A stretch of DNA of 64,000 nt. It comes from Oopsacas minuta (taxonomy: Eukaryota > Porifera > Hexactinellida > Lyssacinosida > Leucopsacidae). Below the pieces are notes generated by a model. It ran no database searches. It was not told where the DNA came from and was given only the letters and a program-made list of their open reading frames with translations. A program made the translations under genes and the position numbers. Positions 1 to 11,616 of the stretch are shown here, in pieces; position 1 is the stretch's first letter; the number at the start of each line of letters is the position of its first letter. The stretch lies in NCBI GenBank assembly GCA_024704765.1, contig JAKMXF010000055.1, positions 653,222-717,221 of the forward strand. Direction: 5' to 3'.

Positions 1-211
1 TGGAGATCAGATTTATGTACTAAATAAGTTCCACAAACGAAAAAATTTAAATTGTCGATTGCATGAAAACTAGAGCATGCAGAAAGAAACTGATTGCAGA
101 TTTGAAATCAGCATCCCAAAATTATATAGAATCAATTGAAAAATCTCATGCAACAAAAAATGAAAAAAAATTGTTGAGCAGTGTTATCTACCATATAAAT
201 ATGTTCCGCTC

Positions 212-299
212 GAATGTTCAACCAGTCCTGTTACATACCCGGCGAAGAGTTACTTGATCGCCCGATTTCTTACGTAACCGGCCGGCTGGTTGAGCATTC
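212..299. repeat. Short foldback (inverted repeat)
   Basis: GAATGTTCAACCAG at 212-225 is answered by CTGGTTGAGCATTC at 286-299, an inverted repeat with one mismatch. The spacer also contains partly complementary GTTAC/GTAAC and CCGG segments, so the whole 88 bases could fold back on itself. It is GC-richer than its surroundings. It may be a tiny MITE or the rest of one. No target duplication is evident. Confidence 0.45.
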
Positions 300-1419
300 T
301 GTCATCTGGTTAGGCAAAAAATTTTGGGTAAAATAATTTCGGGTAAAATAATTTTTGGTAAAAAGATTCTTATATAATATATATCAAAATTGTATAAATA
401 GTTTCCAGCAAGGTATCTAAAAGGTCCTTGTTCGCTAGGGAGTACAATGTATTTGCTCATTGTGGGTTAAGTTCTATGTTTCTCTCATAGATTAGGCACG
501 AGACAAACCATTCTATTCAGGGGTGATACTACAACAATTTCGAATCTTGGTATCATTAGATCCAATAAATATGCATGCAATATCAAAAATGCCACTCGAG
601 GAGCAATTATGAATAATAAACTAGTATATCCAATATATCACATTATCTAACACCACTATGCATTGAATAATATACATAACGTATTTAGAAACGGGAATTT
701 TGGCTGCATACATGTACTACATAATTGTAGATCAAATTATAAAACATCGAACGTTAAAAATTTCAAGAACGTGACAAAATGTGTCTACTAAGCATTAAGT
801 TGTTAAAATATACCATTCCAGCTTAACGTGTAACTCCCATTTCAATGTGAATATAAGAGATGATCAATAGATAACTATATGCAGGATATTAAACATTTAT
901 CATACAAAAGTTGACTCATTCTAGAGTTACGTAGAATTCTGGGATAAAAATGTCTATGAATATTGGATTATAGCTCGATAATCGTGAACATATTTGTAAA
1001 TCAGGATAGACTATTGTAGTAAATAGCCGACTTCACATGCTCTTGTAATTTAGTTTGACGTGGTATTTCTTAACAATGTAACTTAAACTGAATATATCCA
1101 CTAATGCTCATTATGAGACTACACAAAAGGTTTAAGAGATATCATATCAACATGTATATATTATCAGTATATGAGAAAAATATCGTCTATCATGGCTATA
1201 CTGATGGTCGAAAACATCCAAGGTAGTATAGTGAACTGAAATACTCATAAAATGTGTCATCAGTGGCCTCTAATGTATCTTAAGGATTAGTTTTACACAC
1301 CAGTGATATTTTCTAAGAAGGTATCATGGATCATTTTCATCTATACACTTTGAACAGAAAGATACTAGATTTAGCATTTATACAGTAGCAATGAATGGCA
1401 CATTATGGCAAATCAATGC
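300..1419. other. AT-rich stretch without recognised genes
   Basis: Apart from a short iteration of a GGGTAAAATAATTT-like unit near 325-360, I see no coding frame, terminal inverted repeat or RNA gene here. The 64-codon frame at 63-257 just before it matches nothing I know. Confidence 0.5.
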
Positions 1420-1884
1420 CTAATAATCACATATTAGTTTTTCAGCAAATGGTGTGAATTCGTGCTCCAGCATGATGCAAACAAAGGATTCAGCATTGAG
1501 CATTGTCTGGGTCAAACCTTTCATCCCAGGCTTAAGAATCAACTCAAAATAGCTCGCAGCATTGATCTTCAATCTATGGAACAAAATTCCAATAGTGTAC
1601 GATGAATAGCGAGGATCCCTGCCGAAATAGCCACGACCCAACTAAAATATCTGAACAGTGCTAGAACCTTGGAAGTTGAATATAAGATAAAGCATCGTTT
1701 TTGGAATTTTTAGACTCTTGTATAGAAAATGTTCACATGAGATAGCAAGTTGTTTCGAAACCTTCAACTGCCTACCTACCAACTTGTACCTTGCTCCTGG
1801 AACAATCACCTGTGGCGGGACTGCGACGAAAGGAGGTATACTTCTTAATTTGAAAGATTGAATTCCCAGGTCTTGCTTTGCCAT
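1420..1884 (-). pseudogene. Decayed Tc1/mariner transposase fragment
   Basis: Two abutting minus-strand frames (1642-1884 and 1420-1641) read through a stop at the junction. The second contains LKINAASYFELILKP, which matches the conserved VKIN..xY...L.P segment found before the second catalytic Asp in maT/Tc1-like transposases; the intact-looking element at 48289 has the equivalent VKINAVKYQELVLDP. Just downstream an alternative frame reads HHDAGARIHT, corresponding to the family motif QQDGAPAHT that carries the catalytic Asp. The amino- and carboxy-terminal parts and the terminal repeats are not recognisable, so this is an old, 5'- and 3'-truncated copy. Family assignment to a maT-like lineage is by resemblance only. 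Confidence 0.45.
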
Positions 1885-2079
1885 TTTACGAATAGAACTG
1901 AAAATCGAACAATGAGCTAAGTTCCAGTACCAAACATTGACCGTAAATTTCTAAATATATTTCCTCAAAATTCTAGGGAAAGTAAGAAAGAAATGTACCG
2001 GGGGATGGGTATAAGGTAAAAATCGGGTAGGGCACATTTTTATTTGAAATATCTTAAGAAAAAACAATGCAGAGAGAAT

Positions 2080-2240
2080 TGTCACGGGGTTTCCAAAACG
2101 GCCGAAAAGACTTGTGATATCAAAAAGTTGAATAATCTCGATTCGGGTCATGGAATTAGTTAAAACGAAGTGGTAAATTTTCGAGTGCCTTTTTGTTACG
2201 AACGTAATACTTCGACCTTAATCGGTTAACCTGAAAATGA
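2080..2240. repeat. Dispersed repeat family A, copy 1
   Basis: About 150 bases shared, with divergence, by three places in the window (also 7100-7255 and 33510-33655). The best conserved block here is TTACGAACGTAATACTTCGA, preceded by TGATATCAAAAAGTTGAATA and followed by TTAATCGGTTAAC. All three copies lie in the same orientation. I could not fix the ends or find inverted termini, so the element type is unknown. Confidence 0.5.
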
Positions 2241-3366
2241 TATTAACATGCTTTCACGTAAGCATCCGAAAATATCAAGGTTTGTACTTTGAGTTGGAAT
2301 AGCTAATCCATACAGTGGTTATGTTGTCTTAGGGGATGTAAAAACAATGATAATGAGACTGGCTACTATAGTATCAGTAATTTGATAATCAGGAAACTAG
2401 AAACATTGATCAATATAGTAGAAAAAATAAATAGGAAAAGAAGATTATGAATTCAGAATATTGAATTAATAAAGTTACCGTTTAAAGATGCATAAGTAGT
2501 GTTGTATTTATTTTTTATAAAGCCCATATAATTAAAAATAATCAAGGAATTAACACTTCTTCATAATGATTAAATTATGAAGGGGGGAGAAAATAATAGT
2601 GTGAATATCGATAAATATAAAGATAACATGTTAAACCAACCTCGATACAGGCAACTTCTGGATAAAGATAATTATATAATGGTTTAACAGCATCGAAAAA
2701 GTTACAGCATGCTGACATTGGGCAGGTAATCGCCGATTCAAAAAGGAGGATAACTTTAGAAAATGATAGAGCATCGGGTTTTAATACAGAAATTAATACC
2801 AATAATTGAAAGATTGTAGAAATGTAACCAGGAGTTTCACTAAAAACAAGAATATTGTAATAAATACTACAATTTCTGGAATGTCTGTCATTCTAAAGAA
2901 TAAAAACAGAAACACTAAGATAAAAGTAAAAATATACAAGGTGAAACAGAGTGGTAAGGTAAATATATTATTCACACATGTTTAATGTTATATTATTTTG
3001 TTCGAGATATTTGATACGCTTCAAATATCGACGGATACAAAAAGTGAATTCTAAAGGAGAGAATAATCACATTTGCACCCTTAGTTCAAGAAATTGGAAT
3101 CAAAATTGTATGATTTCATAGAGTCAGAAATTTTTGATATCCCAGAATTCTAATATAGGTTTTGAAATCAGATTCCTAGGTATATTAGGTATAATTCGAG
3201 GTATTTGGTATAGCGATGGTATAAGTATACAGAGGTATACCGAATCGAAATACAATAATATGTATAAAGGTATAATACGAATTTACAACGAATAAATAAT
3301 TTAGACTAGTACTTCTTAGTAAAGTATATACGTCTGTCTAACGATAGATTTAGGAAATACAAAACG

Positions 3367-5969
3367 TCAAAAATATGTAAGGTCTGCTGGCTCTGAGCTT
3401 TCATTAGAAAATTCTGAGTCAACAACTTTTTCTTGGACAACCCAATGAGGGACAAGTTTATTCAACTTCGAAGGAAACCTTAGTAGAGAACTCCCTTCTG
3501 GATTCCATAGTTTTAGCTTACACAATTCATGCCTCAAATCTCTTTCATTAAAATTGATTTCTTCAAGTGAGGAATCCACAATATCTAACTCGTCCACTAT
3601 ATTACTTAATGTCCCACTACAATCAAATTCTACAGTTATTCTCTTTGAGGAGGGACCTCGTTCACGCTTTTCTCTGTAAAGTTTATAATGTGTTTTTATA
3701 AGGAGGTGACTTGCAGTTGTCGATATATTTAGACGACTTTTCTGAGGTGGCGCCAAATGTTTCCCCATACTAAATGCCCTTTCTAGACTCGCAGTTGTTA
3801 TCCACATCCCAAATAATTCCTTCATACAGCATTTATACAGCCTCCACTGATGTGCAGTTTTGTCTGGTAAACCAATGAAAGGGTTTGTAATATACGAAGT
3901 CCAATAAGTTACAGGATCAGTATCGGTAAGGTCGTTGCTACCAAACCTCATAGTCCAAGCATCTGCTTGCAGACTAACGAAGTCTAACATAAGTTGAATA
4001 CATTGAGTAACATCACCTGTAGATATTTTCAAGCCTTCTCTTTGCCTTCTTGCAAGCAATATCTTTAGGCCATCTTCGGCAATCCTTTGACATTCCAGAA
4101 CAGAGGAAAGTATCATTCCTCGATAACCAGGATGGCAAAAATATCCTGTTGCATGTAAACAGTGTCCAGTTTTTCCAAATTTGGATCTTCACTCATCAAT
4201 AAATCCAAGCGAGTTTCACATTTACTAATGACACGAAATTTATCCATTTTTGTAATAGAACAATAGCCAAAAGCGAGTGAAATACCTACTATAATGCCGA
4301 TATTTTCTCCGAACTTAATTGAATCGGTCTGCATGATATTAAGAGCAATACAAACTGGGCGAATCACCTCCAACAACTTTCTAACCCCGTACCAAAACTC
4401 AGTACTGAGGATAATGTCACTAATTAAAGGAGCTAATTTCTTTCGCCTAGAAGATTCTTCGATATAGTGACGATTAGCAGCGACACTATCAAGAAGCTCA
4501 TAAGCAGAGTTCCATCTGACATCAGTCATAGTGGCAATCTTCCTAGGCAGACTACAATTTTCTTCACCACCCCTTCTAAAGAAGCCGCTTAAATTACCAG
4601 CATGTTTGATTATCACTTTTGCACCCAGGACGTTAATGATATCATGGCATAATAGATTTAAAAGATGTGCAAAACAGCGCACAATAAATGGAGGACCCTG
4701 TTTGAGTTTTGAATTACATAAACTTCGAGCATATCTGGCCCCTTTTAACAAAGCTGCATCTCCATCACAAATAAAACTAACAACTGGTGTTTTAAGTCTT
4801 TCTGATACTGCCTTTGTCCACTGTAAAAGTTGAATGCCATAATATTCATGGTCTCGTGGTTCGCCTGGTGCGAACATGTAATCATAGAGAGTATTGCGGA
4901 TTTCGATTTCTTCACTATCGTGGAGCAATGCTGGATCAAAGAGTGGACGTAAAAGTGAGGCGTAGGTTACACTTCTCCGGGATGGGTCAAGCCATGTATC
5001 AACTGCAATTTGTGCAGATTTCCAAGTTATTATAGAATCTTCAATTTCTAACTTGGCCCTCTGGTATAAACGAGGAATAATCACACTTCGAAGTCTATGA
5101 GTGGATGGTAATGGACAGTGAGGAGAAATTGTAGTTAAAAATTGTTTAACTATATTCAAATCGAAACCATCTTCTGGCAATGACAGCTGAACGGCGAATT
5201 TTCCAGCTAAATCTTCGATAATTATCACTTGCGGATCAGTTGGAGGGCTAGAAGGGAACCCACCCAACGTATTAGGCGGTTGGAGAGGTAGAAAGGTGTT
5301 ACATATACTGGTGTGTCCATCAAATTCAGTTGAAGAGACTTCTTGACTATAAGATTTAGTAATGCTTTCTATTTTTTCTCGGTGGGGGGCTATTAATTAC
5401 CGACTGCTCCAGTCTAGAGATTTGCAGTGGGTAGCGTTCTTTTAGATTTTCTTTGAAATGACATTGGTTTAGCAGATGGTCAATAATCTTTCTTGTTTGG
5501 GTAGAATTGGCTTTAACCAAGGTGCAAACGCCAATGTGAGTAATCCCACGCTTCCCAAATGAATTCTTCGCACTCGTATTCTCAGCAGATGTTTTCAGAA
5601 ATTTTGACTTAAGAAGTGAAGGAGGAGACACCCAATCGTCCTCTATACTATACATAGAATCATGAGTTTCAGGAAAATATATTTCGTTGCTTTTCACAAG
5701 ACAGTCAATCATATACAACGAGAAGGTGAAGGAAAGAATAAAGAGTCTTCTGAATAGAGAACACTACCGATACAGGCTACCATGTGTGATACCTTGGTTC
5801 CTATTTGGAAGGATTTCTTATCATCACATCGAAGTAGAGACCACATAGGACCTTTAGGTTGACCAACGCGAAGATTGGCGAGACTTGCGGCTCTTCCCTT
5901 AGGATTAGTTTTCCTCGAGAGTTCAACTTCATTAATCTCCCCATCAATAATAATAGATTGTGAAGCCAT
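3367..5969 (-). pseudogene. hAT-family transposase, broken
   Basis: Read on the minus strand in four pieces: 5709-5969, 5356-5718, 4113-5267 and 3367-4116. The second piece has a C-x-(~20)-H..C pattern in a Lys-rich context, consistent with a degenerate BED-type zinc finger. The third holds the RNase H-like core: FICDGDAALLKGA, then RCFAHLLNLLCHDI, then TDVRWNSAYELLDS, the CxxHxLNLLxxDI and RWNS motifs of DUF659/hAT proteins. The fourth holds the carboxy-terminal dimerisation region, with SLERAFSMGKHLAPPQKSRL matching the hAT signature (S.ERAFS......R..L). Total coding length of roughly 850 codons is normal for hAT. Frame changes near 5268-5360, 5710 and 4113 show it is inactive as read, though the last could be a small overlap or a simple 1-base indel. 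A MITE lies just upstream at 6030. Confidence 0.8.
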
Positions 5970-6029
5970 GATCAGCTCAGAGAATATTTAGTTGGTAGCT
6001 AATTTACTGAGATTAGAAAAAATCAGGTA

Positions 6030-6336
6030 AAGTACACCCTTGTTAATCAGAACAGTAGAGTACCAATGAAAATCCAATCCATTCGGAATAGTGAATTTGT
6101 TCAGATTAGTGAGACAACATTAATCCTATGGGGAAATTCCACCTCACTAATCCGAACCCTCAAAGTTTTAGACCAAAATCATGAGGATCATCGAATGTGA
6201 TATACTTACTCAGAGTAGTACAACAGACAATTTCAGGTCTAATTCCATTAATGGCTATTCATCTTTAACTGACATTTCGTATAATTTCATTTGAATTTTA
6301 TTTGGAACTCCTGTTCGGATTAACGAGGGTGTACTG
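6030..6336. mobile_element. 307-bp pogo-like MITE with TA duplication
   Basis: The left end AGTACACCCTTGTTAATCAG and the right end, read inward as CAGTACACCCTCGTTAATCC, are inverted repeats of about 25 bp with four mismatches. TA lies immediately outside both ends (6028-6029 and 6337-6338). A second internal inverted pair (TTCAGATTAGTGAG near 6112 and CTCACTAATCCGAA near 6147) gives it a foldback structure. No coding capacity. The CAGT-start, TA target and CTCGTTAAT terminal sequence are typical of pogo/Tigger-derived MITEs. Neither pogo element in this window has these termini, so the autonomous partner lies elsewhere. Confidence 0.75.
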
Positions 6337-7099
6337 TATTCCCCAAAAGTACCAATTCTAAACAAATGATCAGCTACGAACAGCTTAAATTAGATTTCAA
6401 GTAAACAACATATACTGAATAGTCACATACCATGAGAATTAATGAATGAAATTTGAGCAGAAATAGAGTCGCTCAGTTTCAGTCACGTGACAGTTTAACA
6501 GTATTCGTAGTGTGATCTAACTGATAACCTGACGATACTATTTTGAAGTAGACGCATGCATACCTATAATAATTACGTAGGTAGAAATATCTCAGTATAA
6601 CTCATCACTCATGGTATAATTAATTAGTTATGGTATAATTAAGGTATAATGTAGGTATATTGTGGTATAGCGAAATAATATACTAATGTGGTATAATGAA
6701 TATACTATAATATACCATCTGTATGCATCTTAACGTGTTTGAGATAGTAAATTTTAACCTCCATACAAGGAATACGTAATAAATTACAAGAAATGTTCTT
6801 CACAATAAATTAGAACTATAATCATGCAGTGTAGTCGAAAGAGGGGTAACTTAACATGTTACAACAAGTTTTGAAAATGGAATATTTCCATTCGGGCCTT
6901 GTTAAAGAAAGATTTATTCCTAATCAAAGGTCATTTGACCGCTATAATGAAAGCAAATTTCATGTTGAATACGAATATCTATCTAGAAATATGATTAGAC
7001 CAAAAATATGGAAGTCAAATTAATTTTTCTCTACTCAACAATATGGCTTGTAGTATAGTGTTTGATACGGATAATTTCTCGAAATATTAGACTTTGTTG

Positions 7100-7255
7100 C
7101 ATTAACCGAATACTGTCGGGACAATGTTTTGATTTATGACATCAAAAATGTGCTAAAATCTCGTTTCTTGTCCAGGAATTGGTGAAAAAGATTTGGTAAA
7201 ATTCACTATTCCTTTTTATTACGAACCTATTACTTCAACCGTATCGATTTAACAG
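7100..7255. repeat. Dispersed repeat family A, copy 2
   Basis: Second copy of the repeat also found at 2080 and 33510. Conserved block TTATTACGAACCTATTACTT followed by CAACCGTATCGATTTAAC, preceded by a degenerate TATGACATCAAAAATGT. Ends unknown. Confidence 0.45.
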
Positions 7256-7259
7256 AATA

Positions 7260-9350
7260 ATATTGAATATTGTTATTTGATGAAAGAGTCATTTTGTTCC
7301 TTTTTGGGCTCATTGTGCGACGTTTCCATTGTTCCAAGATTAGCTTTGGCTAGGTCGTGCTCTTTTTCAAAAGTTGAATGAGCTTCGCCCTCTCAATTTT
7401 GTGGAAATTGGTTCGCAAAGTGGATAATCAAGTAAATCCTACTACTAATCACAATTTATTCTAAGAAATCCTTGTTATCTAAATAATCGAAAAGCTTTAC
7501 TGAAATTCACCCATTTTGCAATCCAGAAACTAAATCGAGTATATTTCTATACAATACCAACGCAATTTATAAATATCGTTCATATTCTATCATCAAGTCC
7601 TAATTTGCCTTTTTTGAGCCAATAAGTTGATAGGTTTAATAGTATAATTCAACTATTTTTCAACAAATTTGGCATGATGTCACATATTGCACTTTATTAG
7701 CACTTCTGAGAATTAGTTATTTACAAAACCCGCTTTTATCTTATTTTCTATAATTTTATTGTTGTTTCCAAATTTATCTGCCTAACAAATTCTACTCTAG
7801 CTCCTTTCTAAGTTTCATTCTAACAGTGGCGTATTCACCATGGGTCCAACAGGCTATGACACTGTGGGTCTGATAAATTTGTGGTTTATTGGCGGGCTAA
7901 AGTCAAAGAAGACTATACCGTGAATCAGCATTACGCAGTAGCGTCCTGAAATATTGTTTTTCTAGAGAGGAAATTTAATCAACTGATTTATAATATCAAT
8001 TCATTGGTATAGGGGGTTGAAGTTTTCACTACTATAGCCTTGAAAAGATTTGTTCAATTACATTTCCTTACAACCACCTATCTAGGACAGTGTATAAGAA
8101 TACTCCATCTAGACTTTGCCCAGATCCAGAAAATTCGAATTTCACTCGGCACTAGCATATTTATTGCAAAATTAATGTGTAGCACAACCACTTGGCATTA
8201 TGCTATCTCAGCGACTTTATATCCTCTTGGATTTATAACAATCTGAGAATGAAGCTCAGAACGTCTCTTTAAGGATTAGAATGTTTCAGGTAGCTCTCAT
8301 AATGGAGATTGACTGTACTGGTGGCCTATATACCATATTTCGTAGGAAAACCTTCCCTCTGTTTAAGAATAGTTTCTTATTATTGAGTGGATACTGGAAT
8401 TGTTAAAGGCTGATTTCATGATATATGTTTGGAAACCGTTGCTGTATGATATTATCTCATTCCCTTGGTTCAGTCTTTACCAAGATGCAAATTTTCCTCT
8501 AAGTTTTTTCCATTACATATGCTAAAATAGAGTATAATGATGTGATTATCCGTTCTGTGTATATGGAAGCCCCGGATAGCGAGTTGGATCTTTGCCTAAC
8601 ACCTTAATTCTGACACTGCATGTAAATTATGCACACCATCTGAAAAGTGTAATCCTGTTTGAGTACATAAATTATTTGTTAAATATGTTTTGCAATTAAT
8701 CAGTGGTTTAATACTTGTAATTATTGTTGATAAAATTTTCCAATGTACCATAGAGCTCTGAAAAATCTTCCCTAGTCATTTCTTTCTATCTAAATTTTGT
8801 GCCATATATTCTAATGCATTTCGACAATCAACAGCCTTGGATATTAAACCCAAATCGTTCAACTCTGGAGTCAATTTACATTCTGTAGCGAAAAAATTCC
8901 TTGTTGTCCAACAGCTAGGCCTGACATTGTTATCATCCTGAGTGGCACCACTTTAGCGGTAATACAATGTTTGTAGGTTTTATATAAGTACTTTAAGGTA
9001 AGATAACTTTCACCCTGGCAGCTTAAATACATTTTATATTCCCAATTGTCTAACTATTATGCTCGGTCTGAACCCCGTTGCTCTTAAAATAGAGTAAATT
9101 AACACATATATTGTTTTATTATTATTATTGAACTCCAATCACCCAGCTAAGTATCTACATGGGTCACTTGGTATGGTTAGGAGAAGTTTTTGAAAATGGA
9201 ATGCGTCACATCCTTACCATGTCAAGCAAACATATTTTCCACACAATTGTCTTGCAACTGCTATATTGAATGGAATTTCAGGCTCGTTGCGAAATTTTCT
9301 ATAGAAACTTTATTTGACTTAAATACGTAAGTTCACGAATTTGTCAAGAT
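7260..9350. other. Non-coding stretch with a solitary TE-like terminus
   Basis: At 7824 the sequence CAGTGGCGTATTCACCATGG resembles the CAGTGGCGTA terminus found on several animal DNA transposons, especially hAT-like MITEs. A comparable start occurs at 44271. I found no matching inverted end, so it may be a solo end of an old element. Short frames here (for example 8040-8246) show no family resemblance. Nothing else recognised. Confidence 0.35.
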
Positions 9351-9352
9351 TA

Positions 9353-10724
9353 CAGTGTGTTCGGAAATTATTGGGACTGATTATAAATATATTATACTAT
9401 GAATTCATGACTCATAGAGATTTCTCGTTTTAACACTAAGTTAAAATACATATAGATGAAGAAATACCAGCATTATCATCACATTCTATCAATAATTAAT
9501 TTTTTTCCCAGCATTGTCTAAACACAATCTAATTCTTTTGGGCATTGAAGTGCAAAAGGGACGGAGAAAGTCTGGATCAAATGTTGCCCATATGTCCTGA
9601 ATTTCCTGTTTTAGTTGGCTTACAGTTTTAGGATGAAGTACAATCAACCTCCTTTTCAAAACTGCCCACAGGTTCTCAATGGGCGCTAGATCTGGACTAT
9701 TTGGCGGCCAATCAATTCTAAGGGGGACGAACTCCGTCTTCCACCCCTTAGCTGCTCTTCTAGTGTGCACAGGACTGTGATCCTCCTGTAAAACCCAGCT
9801 ATCTCCGTATTTTGCGTTAGCATCCTCAATAAAACACTCGCGAAGAGTGGAAATATACACCACCTGATTGAAATTTTCTGTGAAAATCCTCAGATGTGTA
9901 GTCCCCATTATCGAAATTCCACCCCAAAGATGAACTTTAGATGGATGCCTGAAGGTTGGCAGATGAACCGTTTGTCCCTTTTTAATCCACAGGTTGACTC
10001 TTCTAGAGTCAAGCCAAACTGAAGATTCATCAGTAAAGAAGGCTTACTCCAATCAAAACTCTTCATTTCTTTACACCAGGCGATTCTTTTGGAAACATGG
10101 AGGTCGGTGAGTGCTGGAACTCGGACAGCCCGCTTGCTAACAAAGTTTTGCCTCTTTATCTGAGCATAAAGAATACTTATGGATACAGGAGAGCTCAATC
10201 TTGGTAGTATAGAGCGTAGAGAGGTTCTCGGATTGCTTTGATACAAAGCAACTATCCTCCTTTTGTCATTTGCCTTGATTTTTGAAGGCCGACCAGCACC
10301 CCTTTTGTGCTGAAGGCTTTTTTTTATCTTTTATCAGATTGAAGACATGATATACAGTCTGCTTAGGTATACTTGTTCGCTGGCAGATATCCACTACTTT
10401 GGTAATTCCTGCATTGTATAGTGTCTCTATTTGATTTCTACGCTGTTGTTGGGTGGAGTGCTTGCACATTGTACAAAATATGCGGCCTTAGATGCCGGAA
10501 ATGGGGTCTCGAAATATATATAGGTATATTTGCTTGGGAATCACAATATTTCAGCCAAACAAACGAAATATTATGTGAAATAGCGAATCTATTGGTTTTC
10601 TAACAATTATAGGAAGTGTATATATACAGTAAGGTAAATGGTTGTATAATATGCGCATAACCTGATATCCTTCATGGTGATTAAAGTTAATCATGTAAAG
10701 TTCCAATAATTTCCTAACATACTG
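9353..10724 (-). mobile_element. Tc1 element (DD34E), copy 1, 1372 bp
   Basis: The terminal inverted repeats start CAGTGTGTTCGGAAATTATT on the left and, read inward, CAGTATGTTAGGAAATTATT on the right. TA is duplicated at 9351-9352 and 10725-10726. The body is almost identical to the inverted copy at 17016-19735: the encoded peptides differ at one residue over about 318 and only a few bases differ in the flanking non-coding part. This copy is uninterrupted and preserves the empty site at which the other copy received a nested insertion (TCTTCATCTATATGTATT on the element's coding strand). The flanks outside the TA differ from those of copy 2, so the two arose by separate transpositions, not by segmental duplication. 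Confidence 0.93.
9489..10469 (-). pseudogene. Tc1 transposase (DD34E), two frameshifts
   Basis: Three minus-strand frames join into one Tc1 transposase of about 340 codons: 10266-10469 (start MCKHSTQQQRRNQIETLYNA, a helix-turn-helix DNA-binding region), 9908-10246 (second HTH-like part, GRPSKIK linker in the alternative frame) and 9489-9908 (catalytic core). Catalytic residues visible are FTDESSVW (first Asp, in the alternative frame near 10030), QEDHSPVHT (second Asp) and NSPDLAPIENLW (Glu), with 34 residues between the last two, so DD34E. The first frameshift coincides with a run of eight T (10318-10325), where seven would restore frame. The second is near 10031-10045, in the first-Asp region. 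Both lesions are shared with copy 2. Confidence 0.92.
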
Positions 10725-11006
10725 TATATCGCTTCCAAAACCCAAACAAATTTAGTGAAAATTATCTTATGTCAATTCTTCATGATTTCCATTCTTGATT
10801 TACGACAATGTTCGCTGTGTCCAGTCGGTATCGATAGGCATTATGTGGCTCTTTGTTTTTGCACCTAAAATGGTCAGTATAATTAGCTACTCAGAAACAA
10901 TTATGATAAATATTCCATATAAATTAAGTTAATTGGTTGCACTGAGTTCCTATGCACTAAGTTGCGGACATACAATATAATTCCATACTTTAAAAACTAG
11001 ATTAGA

Positions 11007-11075
11007 ACTCGGATAATAAGTATACACTTGGGAAACGAAATTAGTAAGTAATAACCCAAGTATGTCTAATCCGGA
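11007..11075. repeat. Diverged inverted repeat, pogo-MITE-like
   Basis: CGGATAATAAGTATACACTT followed by GGG is answered by CCCAAGTATGTCTAATCCG, an imperfect inverted repeat around a 25-base spacer. The sequence style (ACTCGGATAA / TTATCCGAGT) matches other MITE-like pieces at 11470-11560 and 11617-12582, so this stretch may be a patchwork of old pogo-type MITEs. Confidence 0.35.
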
Positions 11076-11616
11076 TATTCTTCGCATCCAATGAGAGCAA
11101 AAATACAAATCCACAATGAAAGTAGGTACTAACCTAGAGTACGTCTTACCTCAAGCAGTTAATAACCGACATCTACTGAGCTCAATGAATCGCCACCAAG
11201 TATTATTCTATACTTGCCAAACTCTAGTGACTGTTTCCGAGGATAAATTTCCTCTATGTCTTTGTATATGAATACTTGTACTTAGATTTCTACATATTAA
11301 AGACGGATTTTCAACTCTTGAATTTGAAGAATAGCAGTAAATATACTCTATTTTCCCTGGATTTAGTATTTATCCAGGACATAGTCCAAATCACTGATAG
11401 TAGGCTACCATGGATTAAAACAGTTACGTCGAGTGATAATAAGCTTTCGCAGATCATAATTTAAACAAGGATCCGAGTCTGGATAAGGATGCTTTGATGT
11501 AGGATAACTTAATCCCCAAGTAATCAAATGATTCGTTTATCCGAAATCATCACACAAATAGAAGTCCTACTTTATTGGTAAAATATTAATCAAAAAGTCA
11601 GTTAAAAGTAGCTAGG

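Larger units (their letters stand above)
3178..6722. mobile_element. Possible limits of hAT element (GGTATA arrays)
   Basis: The hAT transposase pseudogene at 3367-5969 is flanked on both sides by clusters of GGTATA/GGTATAAT. About eight copies lie in 3178-3285 and about eight in 6612-6710, and both sides contain TGGTATAGCGA. Subterminal arrays of short motifs are known from hAT elements as transposase-binding regions. I could not identify true terminal inverted repeats or an 8-bp duplication, and the two arrays are largely in direct orientation. Treat the limits as a hypothesis. Confidence 0.3.

Noticed and set aside
4531-4833. 100-codon plus-strand frame
   Set aside because: It lies antisense to the hAT transposase core and is a shadow frame; the minus-strand reading carries the motifs.
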